NCBI RefSeq assembly: GCF_000023325.1
Contig: NC_012785.1
Span: 1,488,001-1,552,000, forward strand
Source of the DNA: Kosmotoga olearia TBF 19.5.1
Lineage (GTDB): Bacteria > Thermotogota > Thermotogae > Petrotogales > Kosmotogaceae
Length of the DNA stretch: 64,000 nt
Reading direction: 5' to 3'
Below, piece by piece: positions 41,197 to 51,529 of this stretch. Both the position numbers and the translations under genes were made by a program. The notes under the pieces are model-generated. The model was not told the DNA's origin, made no database searches, and saw only the letters and a list, made by a program, of their open reading frames with translations. Each line of letters begins with the position of its first letter. Within the stretch, counting starts at the first letter, position 1.

Positions 41197-41250
41197 TCAT
41201 GTTAACCTCTTTCTGTAAACTTAGATTAAATTATATTGTCGCAATACAAT

Positions 41251-41290
41251 GTTATGCTTCAGTATGCAAGAGTATGCGAGGTTATGCGAG
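41251..41290. repeat. Four 10-bp tandem repeats in the argS leader
   Basis: GTTATGCTTC, AGTATGCAAG, AGTATGCGAG and GTTATGCGAG follow each other with exact 10-bp period, all containing TATGC. They end 12 bp before the GGAGGTG of argS. Confidence 0.85.
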
Positions 41291-41313
41291 TATATTCATA
41301 TGGAGGTGTGATC

Positions 41314-42942
41314 GTGATAAAAGAACTTCTTAAGAACGATATAAAGCGAGTTGTCTCCGATCTTGGAATTGATGAAGTACCAGATTTCAAGGTCGAAATA
41401 CCGCCGGAGGAATTTGGAGATTATTCTACGAATGTTGCTTTTCTTCTGACAAAAAAACTCAGGAAAAGCCCGAAGATGATCGCCGAGGAACTTTCTGGAC
41501 GTTTTTCAGAATTAGAGTATGTCTTGAAAGTCACTGTTGCCGGTCCGGGATTTATAAACTTTGTTTTGAACGATTCGATATACAGAAAGAGCCTTTTTCA
41601 TATTGTAGATAATCCTCGATTCTGGGAAAAAGAAGGAGATACGCTTATTCAATTTGAATTTGGCAGTGCTAATCCCACGGGTCCGTACACCATTGGCCAC
41701 GGAAGGCAGTTGATATTCGGTGATGTGCTTTGCAATGTTTTTCAGGCGAGAGGTTATCGCGTACACCGTGAGATGTATATAAATGATGCTGGACGGCAGA
41801 TAAAGCTTCTGGGAAGATCTTTGTGGGTTAGATATAACGAGCTTTTTGGGAAGGAATACGAGCTTCCAGAGGATGGTTATCGCGGTGAATACCTGATCGA
41901 TCTTGCCGAAGAATTGAAAATCAGTTATGGTGATAGGTTTGTAGATCGTTGGGACTCTGAGATCGAGGAGTTCTTTAAGAGTTATGCTGTTGGGAAGATA
42001 ATGGAAGGAATGAAAGAATCCCTTGAACGCCTTGGGATGTCCTTTGATAATTATTTCAGTGAGAAGTCGCTCGTAGATGATGGAAGTGTTGAAGAGATAC
42101 TCCGAAAGTTCGATGAAATGGGTTTGACATATAGAAAGGATGGAGCTCTCTGGTTCGCCGTTTCAAAGTTTGTCGATGATGACGATAAGGTTCTTGTACG
42201 TTCTGATGGAACATACACCTATTTTCTGACTGATATAGCCTATCACTACAACAAGTACAAAAGAGGTTATAGAAGGGCTTACGACATATGGGGCGCTGAT
42301 CACATGGGACATATTCCACGAATGAGAGCAGCTATGAAAGCGTTGGGAATTGCCGATGATTTCCTTTATTTTATAATTCACCAATACGTCAATATAAAAC
42401 GCGGCGGAGAAGTGATTAAGATGTCAACAAGGAAAGGGCAATTCTCCACTCTCGATGAGCTCGTCGAGTCCGTTGGTAAGGATGCCACGAGATACTTTTT
42501 CGCTATGTTTGACCCTGATACCCACATGCTTTTTGATATAGATCTTGCAAAGAAGAAAAACAACGAAAATCCTGTATTTTACGTTCAATATGCCCACGCC
42601 AGGATAGCAAGTATCTTTCGAACGGCTTCACAACGCGGGATGAAATTAGATACCAGGATTCCTGAAGTTCTTATGAATGAAGAAGAAAAGCGTTTAATAA
42701 AGCAACTCGGGAACTTCCCTGAGATACTGGATCAGATTACTGAGGATTATAAAACAAACCGGCTCACGAATTACCTTGAAAGCCTTGCGGGAGCTTTTCA
42801 TGCTTTTTACAATAAACACGTTGTTGTGGATGCGGATTCGCCGGAGCTAAGTATGTTCAGGCTTACACTTTGTAAAGCTGTTAAGAATGTTCTTAGTGAT
42901 GGGCTGAGCCTTATCGGGGTTTCGGCGCCTGAAAGTATGTAG
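41314..42942 (+). CDS. argS: Arginyl-tRNA synthetase
   Basis: About 542 aa, class I synthetase. The N-terminal Add1 tRNA D-loop-binding domain occupies residues 1-80. The HIGH motif appears as TGPYTIGHGRQLIFGDV near residue 122, and the KMSKS loop as VIKMSTRKGQFSTL near 367. The C-terminal anticodon-binding domain includes YVQYAHARIASIFR and ends LSLIGVSAPE. It charges tRNA-Arg with arginine. The start is GTG at 41314, 4 nt after GGAGGTG; the ATG at 41236 is not supported. Divergent from arcBC, with the rRNA methyltransferase gene following in 9 bp. Confidence 0.96.
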   Translation: MIKELLKNDIKRVVSDLGIDEVPDFKVEIPPEEFGDYSTNVAFLLTKKLRKSPKMIAEELSGRFSELEYVLKVTVAGPGFINFVLNDSIYRKSLFHIVDNPRFWEKEGDTLIQFEFGSANPTGPYTIGHGRQLIFGDVLCNVFQARGYRVHREMYINDAGRQIKLLGRSLWVRYNELFGKEYELPEDGYRGEYLIDLAEELKISYGDRFVDRWDSEIEEFFKSYAVGKIMEGMKESLERLGMSFDNYFSEKSLVDDGSVEEILRKFDEMGLTYRKDGALWFAVSKFVDDDDKVLVRSDGTYTYFLTDIAYHYNKYKRGYRRAYDIWGADHMGHIPRMRAAMKALGIADDFLYFIIHQYVNIKRGGEVIKMSTRKGQFSTLDELVESVGKDATRYFFAMFDPDTHMLFDIDLAKKKNNENPVFYVQYAHARIASIFRTASQRGMKLDTRIPEVLMNEEEKRLIKQLGNFPEILDQITEDYKTNRLTNYLESLAGAFHAFYNKHVVVDADSPELSMFRLTLCKAVKNVLSDGLSLIGVSAPESM

Positions 42943-42951
42943 GTGGCTTGT

Positions 42952-44274
42952 ATGAAGCAATTTACAGTTGAGAAGCTGATTTCTGACGGATACAGTTTTG
43001 CCAGAGATGAAAATGGAAAGGTTGTGCTGTTAACAGAGGGGCTTCCGGGAGAGACCGTTGAAGCTGTTAAGCTGAAAGGAAAGGAAAGTGTAGAATTCTG
43101 GAAGACAGTCAGAGTGGTTCAGTCCTCACCGGATAGAAAAATTAAAGGATGCAAGGGTTTTCCCGACTGTGGGGGTTGCGACTGGGGAGGTCTTCAATAT
43201 AGTAACCAGCTTCTCTGGAAAAAGAGAATAGTTCAGGAACAATTTCGAAGGGTCGGTAAATTCTATGAACTACCGGATTTTGAGATGATACCATCTAAAA
43301 AAACCAACCATTACAGGAACAGGATGGAATATGTGGCTTACCAGAAAGGTAAAAAGATCGGGTTTGGGATGTATAAAAGGTTTAGTAATGAAGTTGTGGA
43401 TGTAGAGGATTGCGATCTGGGTTATGAGGGATTTGGGAAGGTTAGAAGGACGTTTGAGGAAATCCTTTCCAGATTTGGTGTAAAGCCTTACAATAGAGAA
43501 TCAAAGAGAGGTTTTTTGAAGCATCTGGTTCTCAGGGGTAACCGTAATGGTGATATTGTTGCTTTGCTAATAACGAAAAGGGAATCTTTTCCCGAAATAG
43601 ATAAAATAAGTCGGGAAGTCAAAGAGCAATTGCCTGAAGTTACTTCACTGGTACATGTATTTAATTCCCGTGATGATGTTGTGCTTCGTGGACCCTACCG
43701 TGTTATATATGGAGAAGGGATTATCACGGAAACCCTCGGGGATGCTGTGTTTCAGGTTCCACCGGTTTCTTTTTTTCAAGCGAATGTTTTTGTTATGGAG
43801 GAACTTTTGAAGTACGTTCAACAGGAATTAAATCCATCGCCATCGGAGACCTTTCTGGACCTTTATAGCGGAATAGGAACTTTCGCATTTTACTTTGCAA
43901 GGATGTTTAAGAAAGTCGTAGCAGTGGAGGGAATAAAAATCTCTTCCAGAGCCATGCTTTCAAATGCAAGGATAAATATGATAAGTAATCTTGAGGCTGT
44001 TAACATGGATACCAGAGATTTTCTTGAAAAGAATGAAGAAAAATTTGATAAAGTGATCCTCGATCCTCCAAGAGCTGGTATCGGTAAAGATATCGAACTG
44101 ATTGGGAAAGCTTTACCAAAGAGAATTGTTTACATCTCCTGTAATCCAACTACTCTTGCCAGAGATTCCAGATACTTGAGCAACAAAGGCTTTTCTCTCA
44201 AGGCTCTGAGAGCGTTCGATATGTTTCCAGATACTCACCACGTTGAGGTTGTAGCAATCTTCAATCGAGTTTGA
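42952..44274 (+). CDS. Class I SAM-dependent RNA (uracil-5-)methyltransferase, RlmD/TrmA family
   Basis: About 440 aa. An N-terminal TRAM-type beta domain (KQFTVEKLISDGYSFARDENG) is followed by a cysteine cluster (GCKGFPDCGGCDWGGLQY) for a 4Fe-4S site. The methyltransferase domain has LDLYSGIGTFAFYFAR near 305, DPPRAGIG near 370 and the catalytic Cys in YISCNPTTLARD near 395. The family methylates C5 of specific uridines in 23S rRNA or tRNA; the Fe-S cysteines favour the RlmD/RlmCD side. The ATG at 42952 follows TAGGTGG. The end overlaps the convergent suhB by 14 bp. Confidence 0.92.
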   Translation: MKQFTVEKLISDGYSFARDENGKVVLLTEGLPGETVEAVKLKGKESVEFWKTVRVVQSSPDRKIKGCKGFPDCGGCDWGGLQYSNQLLWKKRIVQEQFRRVGKFYELPDFEMIPSKKTNHYRNRMEYVAYQKGKKIGFGMYKRFSNEVVDVEDCDLGYEGFGKVRRTFEEILSRFGVKPYNRESKRGFLKHLVLRGNRNGDIVALLITKRESFPEIDKISREVKEQLPEVTSLVHVFNSRDDVVLRGPYRVIYGEGIITETLGDAVFQVPPVSFFQANVFVMEELLKYVQQELNPSPSETFLDLYSGIGTFAFYFARMFKKVVAVEGIKISSRAMLSNARINMISNLEAVNMDTRDFLEKNEEKFDKVILDPPRAGIGKDIELIGKALPKRIVYISCNPTTLARDSRYLSNKGFSLKALRAFDMFPDTHHVEVVAIFNRV

Positions 44275-45037
44275 TACTTGAAAGTATTTTTGACAGTGGC
44301 TCAAGGATTTTACCGTTGGTGAAGAGCATTTCATTTGTCTGGTGGACTTCTACGTCTTCACCATACCAGTTTGTTACCCTTCCACCGGCCTCTTTTACTA
44401 TCAAGTAAGCGGCCGCAATATCCCAGATTTTCATTTTGTATCCTATAAAGGCTTCGGATACTCCCCAACCAACGTATGCTCCTTGAATGGCCGCGCTTCC
44501 AAGGAGTCTGACGCGTCTGACCTTTCGATGCAGGTGCTTTAAAAGTTCTGAGGCACCAAGTACGGAAGTGCCGAGCGTAACGAGAGATTCATTGAGGTTC
44601 ATGGTGTTCGATACGTGTATTCTTTCCCCGTTTAGAAAAGCTCCTTTGCCTTCAAGTGCATGGAAAAGAGTGTTGTTGCGGGGTTCATAAATGAGGCCAA
44701 ACTTTTCTTCTTTTCCGTAAAAGGCTAGAGAGATGCAAAAGATAGGGAATCGATGAATGAAATTGACGGTTCCATCTATTGGATCTATTATCCACTGGTT
44801 CTCCTGAAATGTGTTTTGCGAGGCTTCGCCTTCTTCTGCCAGTATTTTATCTTCAGGAAATTGTTTTTGGATCTCGTTTGTTAGCATTTTTTGAATGCTA
44901 AGGTCAAACTGAGTTACCAGATCGAATTGATCACTTTTATGAGCAATCTTTCTAACTTTTGTGAAGTTTTCGTTTAGTTCAATGCCGGCTTTTTCAATTA
45001 TTTTAAGAGCTAATTCCAGACGATCCGTTTGAATCAC
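44261..45037 (-). CDS. suhB: Inositol monophosphatase family protein
   Basis: 258 aa. The Li-sensitive phosphatase motifs are complete. ILAEEGE is near residue 65. WIIDPIDGTVNFIHRFPIFCISLAF is near 85-110 with the metal ligands DPIDGT. The late motif is VGWGVSEAFIGYKMKIWDIAAAYLIVKEAGG near 195-225. It dephosphorylates inositol-1-phosphate and sometimes fructose-1,6-bisphosphate. GGGGG abuts the GTG at 45037, so the exact start is uncertain. It is alone on this strand and convergent with the methyltransferase gene. Confidence 0.93.
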   Translation of the reverse strand: MIQTDRLELALKIIEKAGIELNENFTKVRKIAHKSDQFDLVTQFDLSIQKMLTNEIQKQFPEDKILAEEGEASQNTFQENQWIIDPIDGTVNFIHRFPIFCISLAFYGKEEKFGLIYEPRNNTLFHALEGKGAFLNGERIHVSNTMNLNESLVTLGTSVLGASELLKHLHRKVRRVRLLGSAAIQGAYVGWGVSEAFIGYKMKIWDIAAAYLIVKEAGGRVTNWYGEDVEVHQTNEMLFTNGKILEPLSKILSSIKLD

Positions 45038-45206
45038 CCCCAGAGATATTTTCGATGTTATTATAAAACCTCAACCTCATGCGAAAAAGCACTTCCTTCA
45101 AGAATTTGGTGAAATGTCAGTCACAGTATAGCTCTTTCAATTTACAAAAGCACTGTGATAAAATTAAAGTCGAAAAGTTGTATAGTATCTTAAGGGGGGG
45201 ACACCA

Positions 45207-48200
45207 ATGAGAAAAAAGTTCATGTTTCTTTTGGTTGTACTTTTTTCGTTAATTGGTTTTGCTTTTAATATTATCGAAGTAGAACCGATAGTGATTGTTT
45301 ATAATGATTCCTTTGGTAAATTTGAATTAGCAGATGAAGATGTTGCCAAAACTATAGTTAGTTCAAACCCTTTAGTTTCATTTTATGAGGTTCAGGTTGA
45401 TCGAGAGGAACTACCTTCTTTAAAGGAGAATTCAGAGTTCTACCGGCTTATATTCATTAAGTATACAGATGGTAGAGCTGTTCCCGTTATAATAGACTCT
45501 TCTGGAATGGTGATCAAGGATAAGGGAGCTCTTTTTCGGATTTATATAGCTTTATCAAAATGGGATATTTCTCCTGATACAGTTCAGAGGTATTATAACT
45601 TCGCTAAGAAAAACGCTGAATATCTTGAAAGCTTATTTCGAAGACCAGGTAGAAACAGAAAATGGCTTTATAATAAAGCAAAAGAATATGTTGAAAAAAT
45701 ATCCTTTGATAGAACTAAAGATTTCCTAGACAACGCTTACAGCTTCACAGGAGATTACCGGGAATTTATCGGGTACGAAACGGCTATTATACTTCTTGAC
45801 AGAATTACAGAACTTAAGAATTCAATAGAACAGCGCTATCGTTTGTATCGTGAAGAGCGCGGGACGCTGCGTTCTTTTGAAAGTGTTCGGGAAATAATTA
45901 AGGCTGCCGCTGAAATCGATAGTTATTATAATGCTTTTAAAGGGATTTCAAAAACCAGCATAGAAGAAACACTGGCGAGAAAACACAGAGAATCAGTGGA
46001 AAAAAGGTTAGAAGAGTTTGATAATGTGGGCAAAGCCGAACTTCTAGAAATATTACTTGTTATTGACAAAGAAGCTTTTTTGGACACTCTCCGGTCTGAT
46101 GAAGTGCTCAAAGGATTCCGTGAGCTTGAGTTCTTAAAAAATATCGAAAAAATCGTAACTGAAAGTAGTTCTACCGTATTCAGTGTTCTGCCAAAGTTCG
46201 TAACAGATCCTGCCGATGGAAATGTTGTCCCCGTTAGTTCAGGTATGTCCTATGTTAAATTAAGATGGGCTTATTTGTATCCATATGGAGAAAAGGGTAC
46301 TTTTACAGTTCGTTATGGGGAAGAAGGAGATGCCAGGTTTGTTGAAAGGGTTTTTACATTTTCTTCCAATTCTATAAGCATACCGGTTGTTCCATTCAAA
46401 AATTATGTGTGGATGATAGCAATTACAGGCCAGGAATTCCAGAAACAACGTTTCTCAACGGTTTCAAAGGAGGTAACCGCACCTGCAGTTGAGGTAGACA
46501 GCGAAAGAAATCCGGTAAAGATTTTTATCAGCCCGGATCCACTTATTGAAGGTACTCGCATCACTTACGACTACTACGTTAAAAAAGCGGGACTCCCGTT
46601 TACCACCTCTGATATAAAACGAAGCGCTAAAAACGAGATAATGATCTATTTAGATGAGTATGAGCGATATGAATTAGGTGTAAAGATTTCTACTGTGGAT
46701 GGGAAAGAGGTTACCGGTGATTGGGTAAAGAAAAGTGTATGGGTTGGCATCTCTCCCAGAATATCCAAATTGGATCACAACTTGTTCCGTTTCGAGTGGG
46801 CTAAGCCTTTTAGAAAAGATGTCACCAAGTATAGGTTGAAGATCAAAAAAGCCAATGGCGAACTTGAAACGTATTTAACAACAAAAGAGTTCTTTGAAAT
46901 TTCTCTTGAGCCTGATACTGTGTATAAATGGACTGTTTCGTTGATACTTGATGATGGAAAAGAATTGAAATGTCTTGATAAAAATGGCCAGGAGATCTAT
47001 TGGACTCTTAATACTCGCGTGAATTCCACACCCGAGGTTGATCTTAAATTCCGCAGAATCTGGGACGAGACACGTGGTGATTCGATATTCCTTTTGACTC
47101 TTACGGCAACTGATATCGATGATGATGAGATAACTCTTGGACTGGAATCCTCAGAAGATCCTGAATTCACCGTTATTACAGAACTTGCTTCTTCTACAAG
47201 TACCTATTCTGGTAGATTAGAACGTCATTTGCATCTAAAACCCGGCGAAAAGCGCTACCTGAGAGCTTATGCAGATGATGGAATAAGCCCGAGAACGTAT
47301 TCGACGACCTTATTCCTGCAACGACATTCGTGGGTGGCTGTAGAACCTGCGCACAAAGCAATAGACGTTGGATTGAATCCTATGTTAAGATGGAAACTTG
47401 AAGATGTTCCCAATGCGAAGGGTTTTATACTCTGGATATCAGACCCGAATGCACCAGAAAGTGAACCATTCGAGGTTGAGGACAATTTCTATGTTCTATC
47501 GTCACTCAAACCCCATACTGAATACTCGTGGCATGTTACTTACAAGGCAGATGGAAGTACCAGCCCTTCCTGGCGCTTCGTAACGTTGAATAGAAACCCA
47601 TCTGTATATAATCTAAAACCAGCGGACAAAGCTATCATTTCTCCTGCAGAAACCGAGTTATCCTGGGAAGTGAAGGATCTTGATGAAGATACGGTGACTC
47701 CGGTGGTTGAGATTGTAGATGCTGATTACAACCCTGTCTATAAAAAGGTTCTTGACCCTGACGCCACCAATATATCTCTTGATGGTATACCGTTGAAAGG
47801 TAATTGTCGTTATTATTGGCGTGTCAGTGTTACCGATGGATTTGGTGGCAAAGGGATTTCTGACTGGTTGGAATTTGTGGTTAAGAACACACCACCTCAT
47901 CTTGAAATCATTTTGCCTGAAAAAGATTCCGTTGTAAACCCGGATGAGGTCGCTTTTGCGTGTGAAACAAAGGATGTTGACGATGGAAGGGTTGCTTTGA
48001 AACTCTATATTAATGGCAAGTATCTTATGACGGTGAATGCTACCTCTTTTGTTCTTTCTGATGCTTATGAGTTTATCGGTCACAGTAAATACGAATTGAA
48101 GGTTCTGGCCCAGGATAATCATGGTGGTATGGTCGAGAAGCGTGTGGTCTTCTATACGAGCAATAGAAATCCGGAAAAACCTGTGGTTGTTTATCCAGTT

Positions 48201-51200
48201 AATGGTGGTTCTCTTAGCTATGTCCAAGGTATAAAATGGTCCTGTGTGGACGAAGATGGTGATGTTCTCAGTTACAAAGTAATCGTGAAGGATGCAATCA
48301 CTGAAAAGGCTTTGACTTTTGATACTACGATGACGCGTCTCGTTTTGAAGAAAGAGCTTCCTGGAAACAAAAATTATCAGCTCAAGATCATTGCAGAAGA
48401 CGCTAATGGTGGTAAGGCTGAAAGTGATGAAGTAGTTTTCTACGCTCCCAATCATGAACCAGAAATCCCGGTGTTTGAGCTAGAGCCTCTGCCCTATCCT
48501 ACCCTTGGGGCAAGTCTAACATGGAAAGCGATGGATTATGATCATGAACCGCTTTCCACTATTTTGATGTTTAAACTTAAGCAGGGTGAGTTTAGCAAGT
48601 TTGAGGATCTTGAACCGGAAGTCGCTCCAACAACCTCAAAACAGTATAAAGTTCTATTGCCCATTCGCGGATGGTACGATGTGATACTTTCTGTGAAAGA
48701 CGAAAAAGCGGAAACGAAGAAAGTAGCGACTTTGTTCCTTGATAATAGAGCACCTACTATTGATGAGGTAGAAATTGTCACTTCACAGTTACCATTGCTA
48801 GAGGTGAACCCGAATGGTTATGAGACAGTTGTTACTGTTAAGGGATCCGACCTTGATGGCGATGATATAAACTTCAACATTAAGTTAAAAGATTCCTTTG
48901 GAAATGTACTTGACCCAGCGAGCATTGAGAGAAGTAAGGTAGAGCAGGAAGTAGTTGCAACTGCTACATTCTATGGATTGAGGGGACACACGAAATATGA
49001 AGTGGCCATAGATATTGTTGATGTTCCTTACGCAGCATTTAAGCCAAAAAGCGATAGTTACGTTGAGCGTTTTGAAACTCCAAATACTCCACCGAATCTT
49101 ACGGTAATAGGGCCTGAAGATCGTATTGTGGATTATAAAAACGTCAGGTTTGAGTGGACTGGTTCTGATTTTGAAGGGGATGTTCTCACTTATGAACTTC
49201 ATTACAGATTGGTTAGTGAAGAAGCTACCGAAACTATTTCTACTGACAGAGGATTTGTAGAAATACCTTCTCTTAAACCTCATGCGAAATATGTATGGCA
49301 GGTGGTTGCATGGGATGGACATCGGGGTTCTTCACGAACGGAACGGAGAACTTTCTGGACGAAAAACTACGCCCCTGTTGTTGAAATTGAAAAGCCGACA
49401 TACTATGTAGACGAGATTTATCCGAAGATAAGCTGGACAGCGATAGATCCGGATGGGGACTCCCTTACCTTTGAAGTTAAGGTGTTCGATAGCGAAGGGA
49501 TGTTGATTTTCCAGGCTACCACCGATGCAACTTTTGTACAGTTAACAAAAAACAACACAAAGTTTGAGATGATGGGTAACAGAGAATATACAATTGAGAT
49601 TACAGCAAGAGAAGGAAAAGAGGTGCCATCGCACGTGACAGAACCGATAACGAAGGTTTTAACCTTTGTTACTCCGAATAGAAAGCCTTTGGTTTCAATT
49701 AAGGAGATTCAGGATGAATATGGGAGCCGTGTGTTAGATCTTACCCGGGTTCCCAAGAGCGGGCTCGGATTCTTCTGGGAAGCTACTGATCCTGATGATG
49801 ATCCTCTAGTATATAATGTTGTTCTCAAGGAGATTAAAGGTGCAGATACCACAACGGTACTTGAAGTAGGTTCATACATGAAGAATTATTACCAACTTCC
49901 AGAGGATGTGAAGCTTAATGGTCATAGCACCTATGTTTTGATTGTCGAAGCTGCGGACAAATATGGAGGCAGAACATCTGATTCTTTGAGGTTCGTTACT
50001 GTGAATATAGCGCCAAAGATAGTGAAAATATTGTCACCTAAAAATGATCAAGAAGTCGAGGCAGAAAATGTTGTCTTTTCCTGGCTTGCCTATGACGATG
50101 ATGATGACATTCTCACTTACTATCTTTATCTTAAGAAAAAAGGAGAAGATTACCCGACTGAGCCAATCATTGTCAAAAAGAATACCAGCATAGAGCTTGA
50201 AAAAAACCTTGCTGGCCATACCAAATATAAGTGGAAACTGGTGGCTTTCGATGGAAGGGTATACAGTGATGTAGTAGAAGCAGAATTTACAACAGCGAAC
50301 CATCCGCCGGTTTTCGAGGGAACAGAGAATATTTTCCCGAAAAACAATCAAGAAAACGTTCCGTTATCGGTGATGTTGAGCTGGGAATTCAGCGATGTTG
50401 ATGGAGATCCTCTGGTTTATGAGGTGAGGGTTAACTTTGGAAAGGCCACATATTCTGCAACAACATCAAACAATTATCTGTTGCTAACAGAACTTCCAGG
50501 TAATAGTACCATTAATTGGAAGGTTATCGCGAAAGATCCTTATGGTGGTTTGACCGAAATGGATCAAATGTCATTTGTCACGAGAAATCATGATCCTGTG
50601 GCGAAGTTGTTGCTCGAACCGAACGCCGTTGTGGATCCAGAAAAAGCGATTATTTATTGGAAGGCTTTTGATATGGATGGAGATTCTCTTAAGAGTATAG
50701 TAGAAATCAAAGAAATTAACACAACGGAGAAACCATTTACAGCTGTTTATAGAACAACGGATACTAAATGGAGAGTTGAAGGACTTAAAGGCAATAGAAA
50801 GTACAGGATAATCTTGAAAGTCATGGAGGCATTCAAAAAAGGTTATGATACTGATGAGGTCGTTATAACAACCGCAAATAGACCTCCGTTAAAGCCAAAT
50901 GCATTGGTACCCGCGAATGGTGAAATTGTTCCCGCTGATTCTTTTGAGTTCAGCTGGAAAGGGGAAGATCCGGATGGCGATTCATTGGTGTATAGCCTCG
51001 TAATTGAAAATATCTTGGTGGATCAGTTCCTGAAGGTGGAAAAGCTGATTTCTAATAAAGTAGAGATGAAACCCTTGATGCCTTATTCAATATATAGGTG
51101 GAAAGTTGTTGCTGAGGATTTCCATGGAGGGAATACCGAAAGCGATTACTGGTACTTTATGACAGGGCCTGGAGAACGTTTGGATGACGGGATACGATTT

Positions 51201-51494
51201 ACTGCTTTCATGATATATCGTATCTTTGGCGAGGAAGTTGTGGTAGCCGGAACAGTAGATGGAAAGATCATGGTATTCAAAGATAAAGAACCAATCGGTG
51301 AGTTAGAAATCTCAAGCGAATCCGTTTCAAAGATTTATGCTGATGATCTTGGAATCATTCACTGCGAAGATGTTTCTGGAAACAAGTACAAAATAATTCT
51401 TACATCAGAGTCGGGTGAAGCTGAAGATAGTTGCCGATTGAAGATCGAGTATTTTGAAGAGAACAGGAATATGTTCAAGTATTCACATCACTAA
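45207..51494 (+). CDS. Giant exported protein (2095 aa) with tandem Ig/FnIII-like repeats
   Basis: A signal peptide (KKFMFLLVVLFSLIGFAF) leads to about 350 residues of mostly helical, charged sequence of unknown type. From about residue 590 to 2000 come some 13 repeats of roughly 95-105 aa. Each carries an acidic loop of the D-x-D-x-D type followed by L.YE. These sit near residues 636, 824, 924, 1015, 1110, 1216, 1322, 1414, 1528, 1629, 1731, 1822 and 1921. The usual flanks are NHPP/NRPP starts, W.(V)A and YKW.V.A.D..GG. Such repeats suit a Ca-binding surface or periplasmic fibre (inference). The last 110 residues form a different small domain. AGGGGGGG is 7 nt before the ATG. Confidence 0.85.
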   Translation: MRKKFMFLLVVLFSLIGFAFNIIEVEPIVIVYNDSFGKFELADEDVAKTIVSSNPLVSFYEVQVDREELPSLKENSEFYRLIFIKYTDGRAVPVIIDSSGMVIKDKGALFRIYIALSKWDISPDTVQRYYNFAKKNAEYLESLFRRPGRNRKWLYNKAKEYVEKISFDRTKDFLDNAYSFTGDYREFIGYETAIILLDRITELKNSIEQRYRLYREERGTLRSFESVREIIKAAAEIDSYYNAFKGISKTSIEETLARKHRESVEKRLEEFDNVGKAELLEILLVIDKEAFLDTLRSDEVLKGFRELEFLKNIEKIVTESSSTVFSVLPKFVTDPADGNVVPVSSGMSYVKLRWAYLYPYGEKGTFTVRYGEEGDARFVERVFTFSSNSISIPVVPFKNYVWMIAITGQEFQKQRFSTVSKEVTAPAVEVDSERNPVKIFISPDPLIEGTRITYDYYVKKAGLPFTTSDIKRSAKNEIMIYLDEYERYELGVKISTVDGKEVTGDWVKKSVWVGISPRISKLDHNLFRFEWAKPFRKDVTKYRLKIKKANGELETYLTTKEFFEISLEPDTVYKWTVSLILDDGKELKCLDKNGQEIYWTLNTRVNSTPEVDLKFRRIWDETRGDSIFLLTLTATDIDDDEITLGLESSEDPEFTVITELASSTSTYSGRLERHLHLKPGEKRYLRAYADDGISPRTYSTTLFLQRHSWVAVEPAHKAIDVGLNPMLRWKLEDVPNAKGFILWISDPNAPESEPFEVEDNFYVLSSLKPHTEYSWHVTYKADGSTSPSWRFVTLNRNPSVYNLKPADKAIISPAETELSWEVKDLDEDTVTPVVEIVDADYNPVYKKVLDPDATNISLDGIPLKGNCRYYWRVSVTDGFGGKGISDWLEFVVKNTPPHLEIILPEKDSVVNPDEVAFACETKDVDDGRVALKLYINGKYLMTVNATSFVLSDAYEFIGHSKYELKVLAQDNHGGMVEKRVVFYTSNRNPEKPVVVYPVNGGSLSYVQGIKWSCVDEDGDVLSYKVIVKDAITEKALTFDTTMTRLVLKKELPGNKNYQLKIIAEDANGGKAESDEVVFYAPNHEPEIPVFELEPLPYPTLGASLTWKAMDYDHEPLSTILMFKLKQGEFSKFEDLEPEVAPTTSKQYKVLLPIRGWYDVILSVKDEKAETKKVATLFLDNRAPTIDEVEIVTSQLPLLEVNPNGYETVVTVKGSDLDGDDINFNIKLKDSFGNVLDPASIERSKVEQEVVATATFYGLRGHTKYEVAIDIVDVPYAAFKPKSDSYVERFETPNTPPNLTVIGPEDRIVDYKNVRFEWTGSDFEGDVLTYELHYRLVSEEATETISTDRGFVEIPSLKPHAKYVWQVVAWDGHRGSSRTERRTFWTKNYAPVVEIEKPTYYVDEIYPKISWTAIDPDGDSLTFEVKVFDSEGMLIFQATTDATFVQLTKNNTKFEMMGNREYTIEITAREGKEVPSHVTEPITKVLTFVTPNRKPLVSIKEIQDEYGSRVLDLTRVPKSGLGFFWEATDPDDDPLVYNVVLKEIKGADTTTVLEVGSYMKNYYQLPEDVKLNGHSTYVLIVEAADKYGGRTSDSLRFVTVNIAPKIVKILSPKNDQEVEAENVVFSWLAYDDDDDILTYYLYLKKKGEDYPTEPIIVKKNTSIELEKNLAGHTKYKWKLVAFDGRVYSDVVEAEFTTANHPPVFEGTENIFPKNNQENVPLSVMLSWEFSDVDGDPLVYEVRVNFGKATYSATTSNNYLLLTELPGNSTINWKVIAKDPYGGLTEMDQMSFVTRNHDPVAKLLLEPNAVVDPEKAIIYWKAFDMDGDSLKSIVEIKEINTTEKPFTAVYRTTDTKWRVEGLKGNRKYRIILKVMEAFKKGYDTDEVVITTANRPPLKPNALVPANGEIVPADSFEFSWKGEDPDGDSLVYSLVIENILVDQFLKVEKLISNKVEMKPLMPYSIYRWKVVAEDFHGGNTESDYWYFMTGPGERLDDGIRFTAFMIYRIFGEEVVVAGTVDGKIMVFKDKEPIGELEISSESVSKIYADDLGIIHCEDVSGNKYKIILTSESGEAEDSCRLKIEYFEENRNMFKYSHH

Positions 51495-51529
51495 GATGTT
51501 TAAGCCCGTTACCCCAGGAGGTGTCATGC

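Noticed and set aside
47658-48455. 265-codon minus-strand frame
   Set aside because: It is antisense to the giant repeat protein, whose frame is clearly coding.
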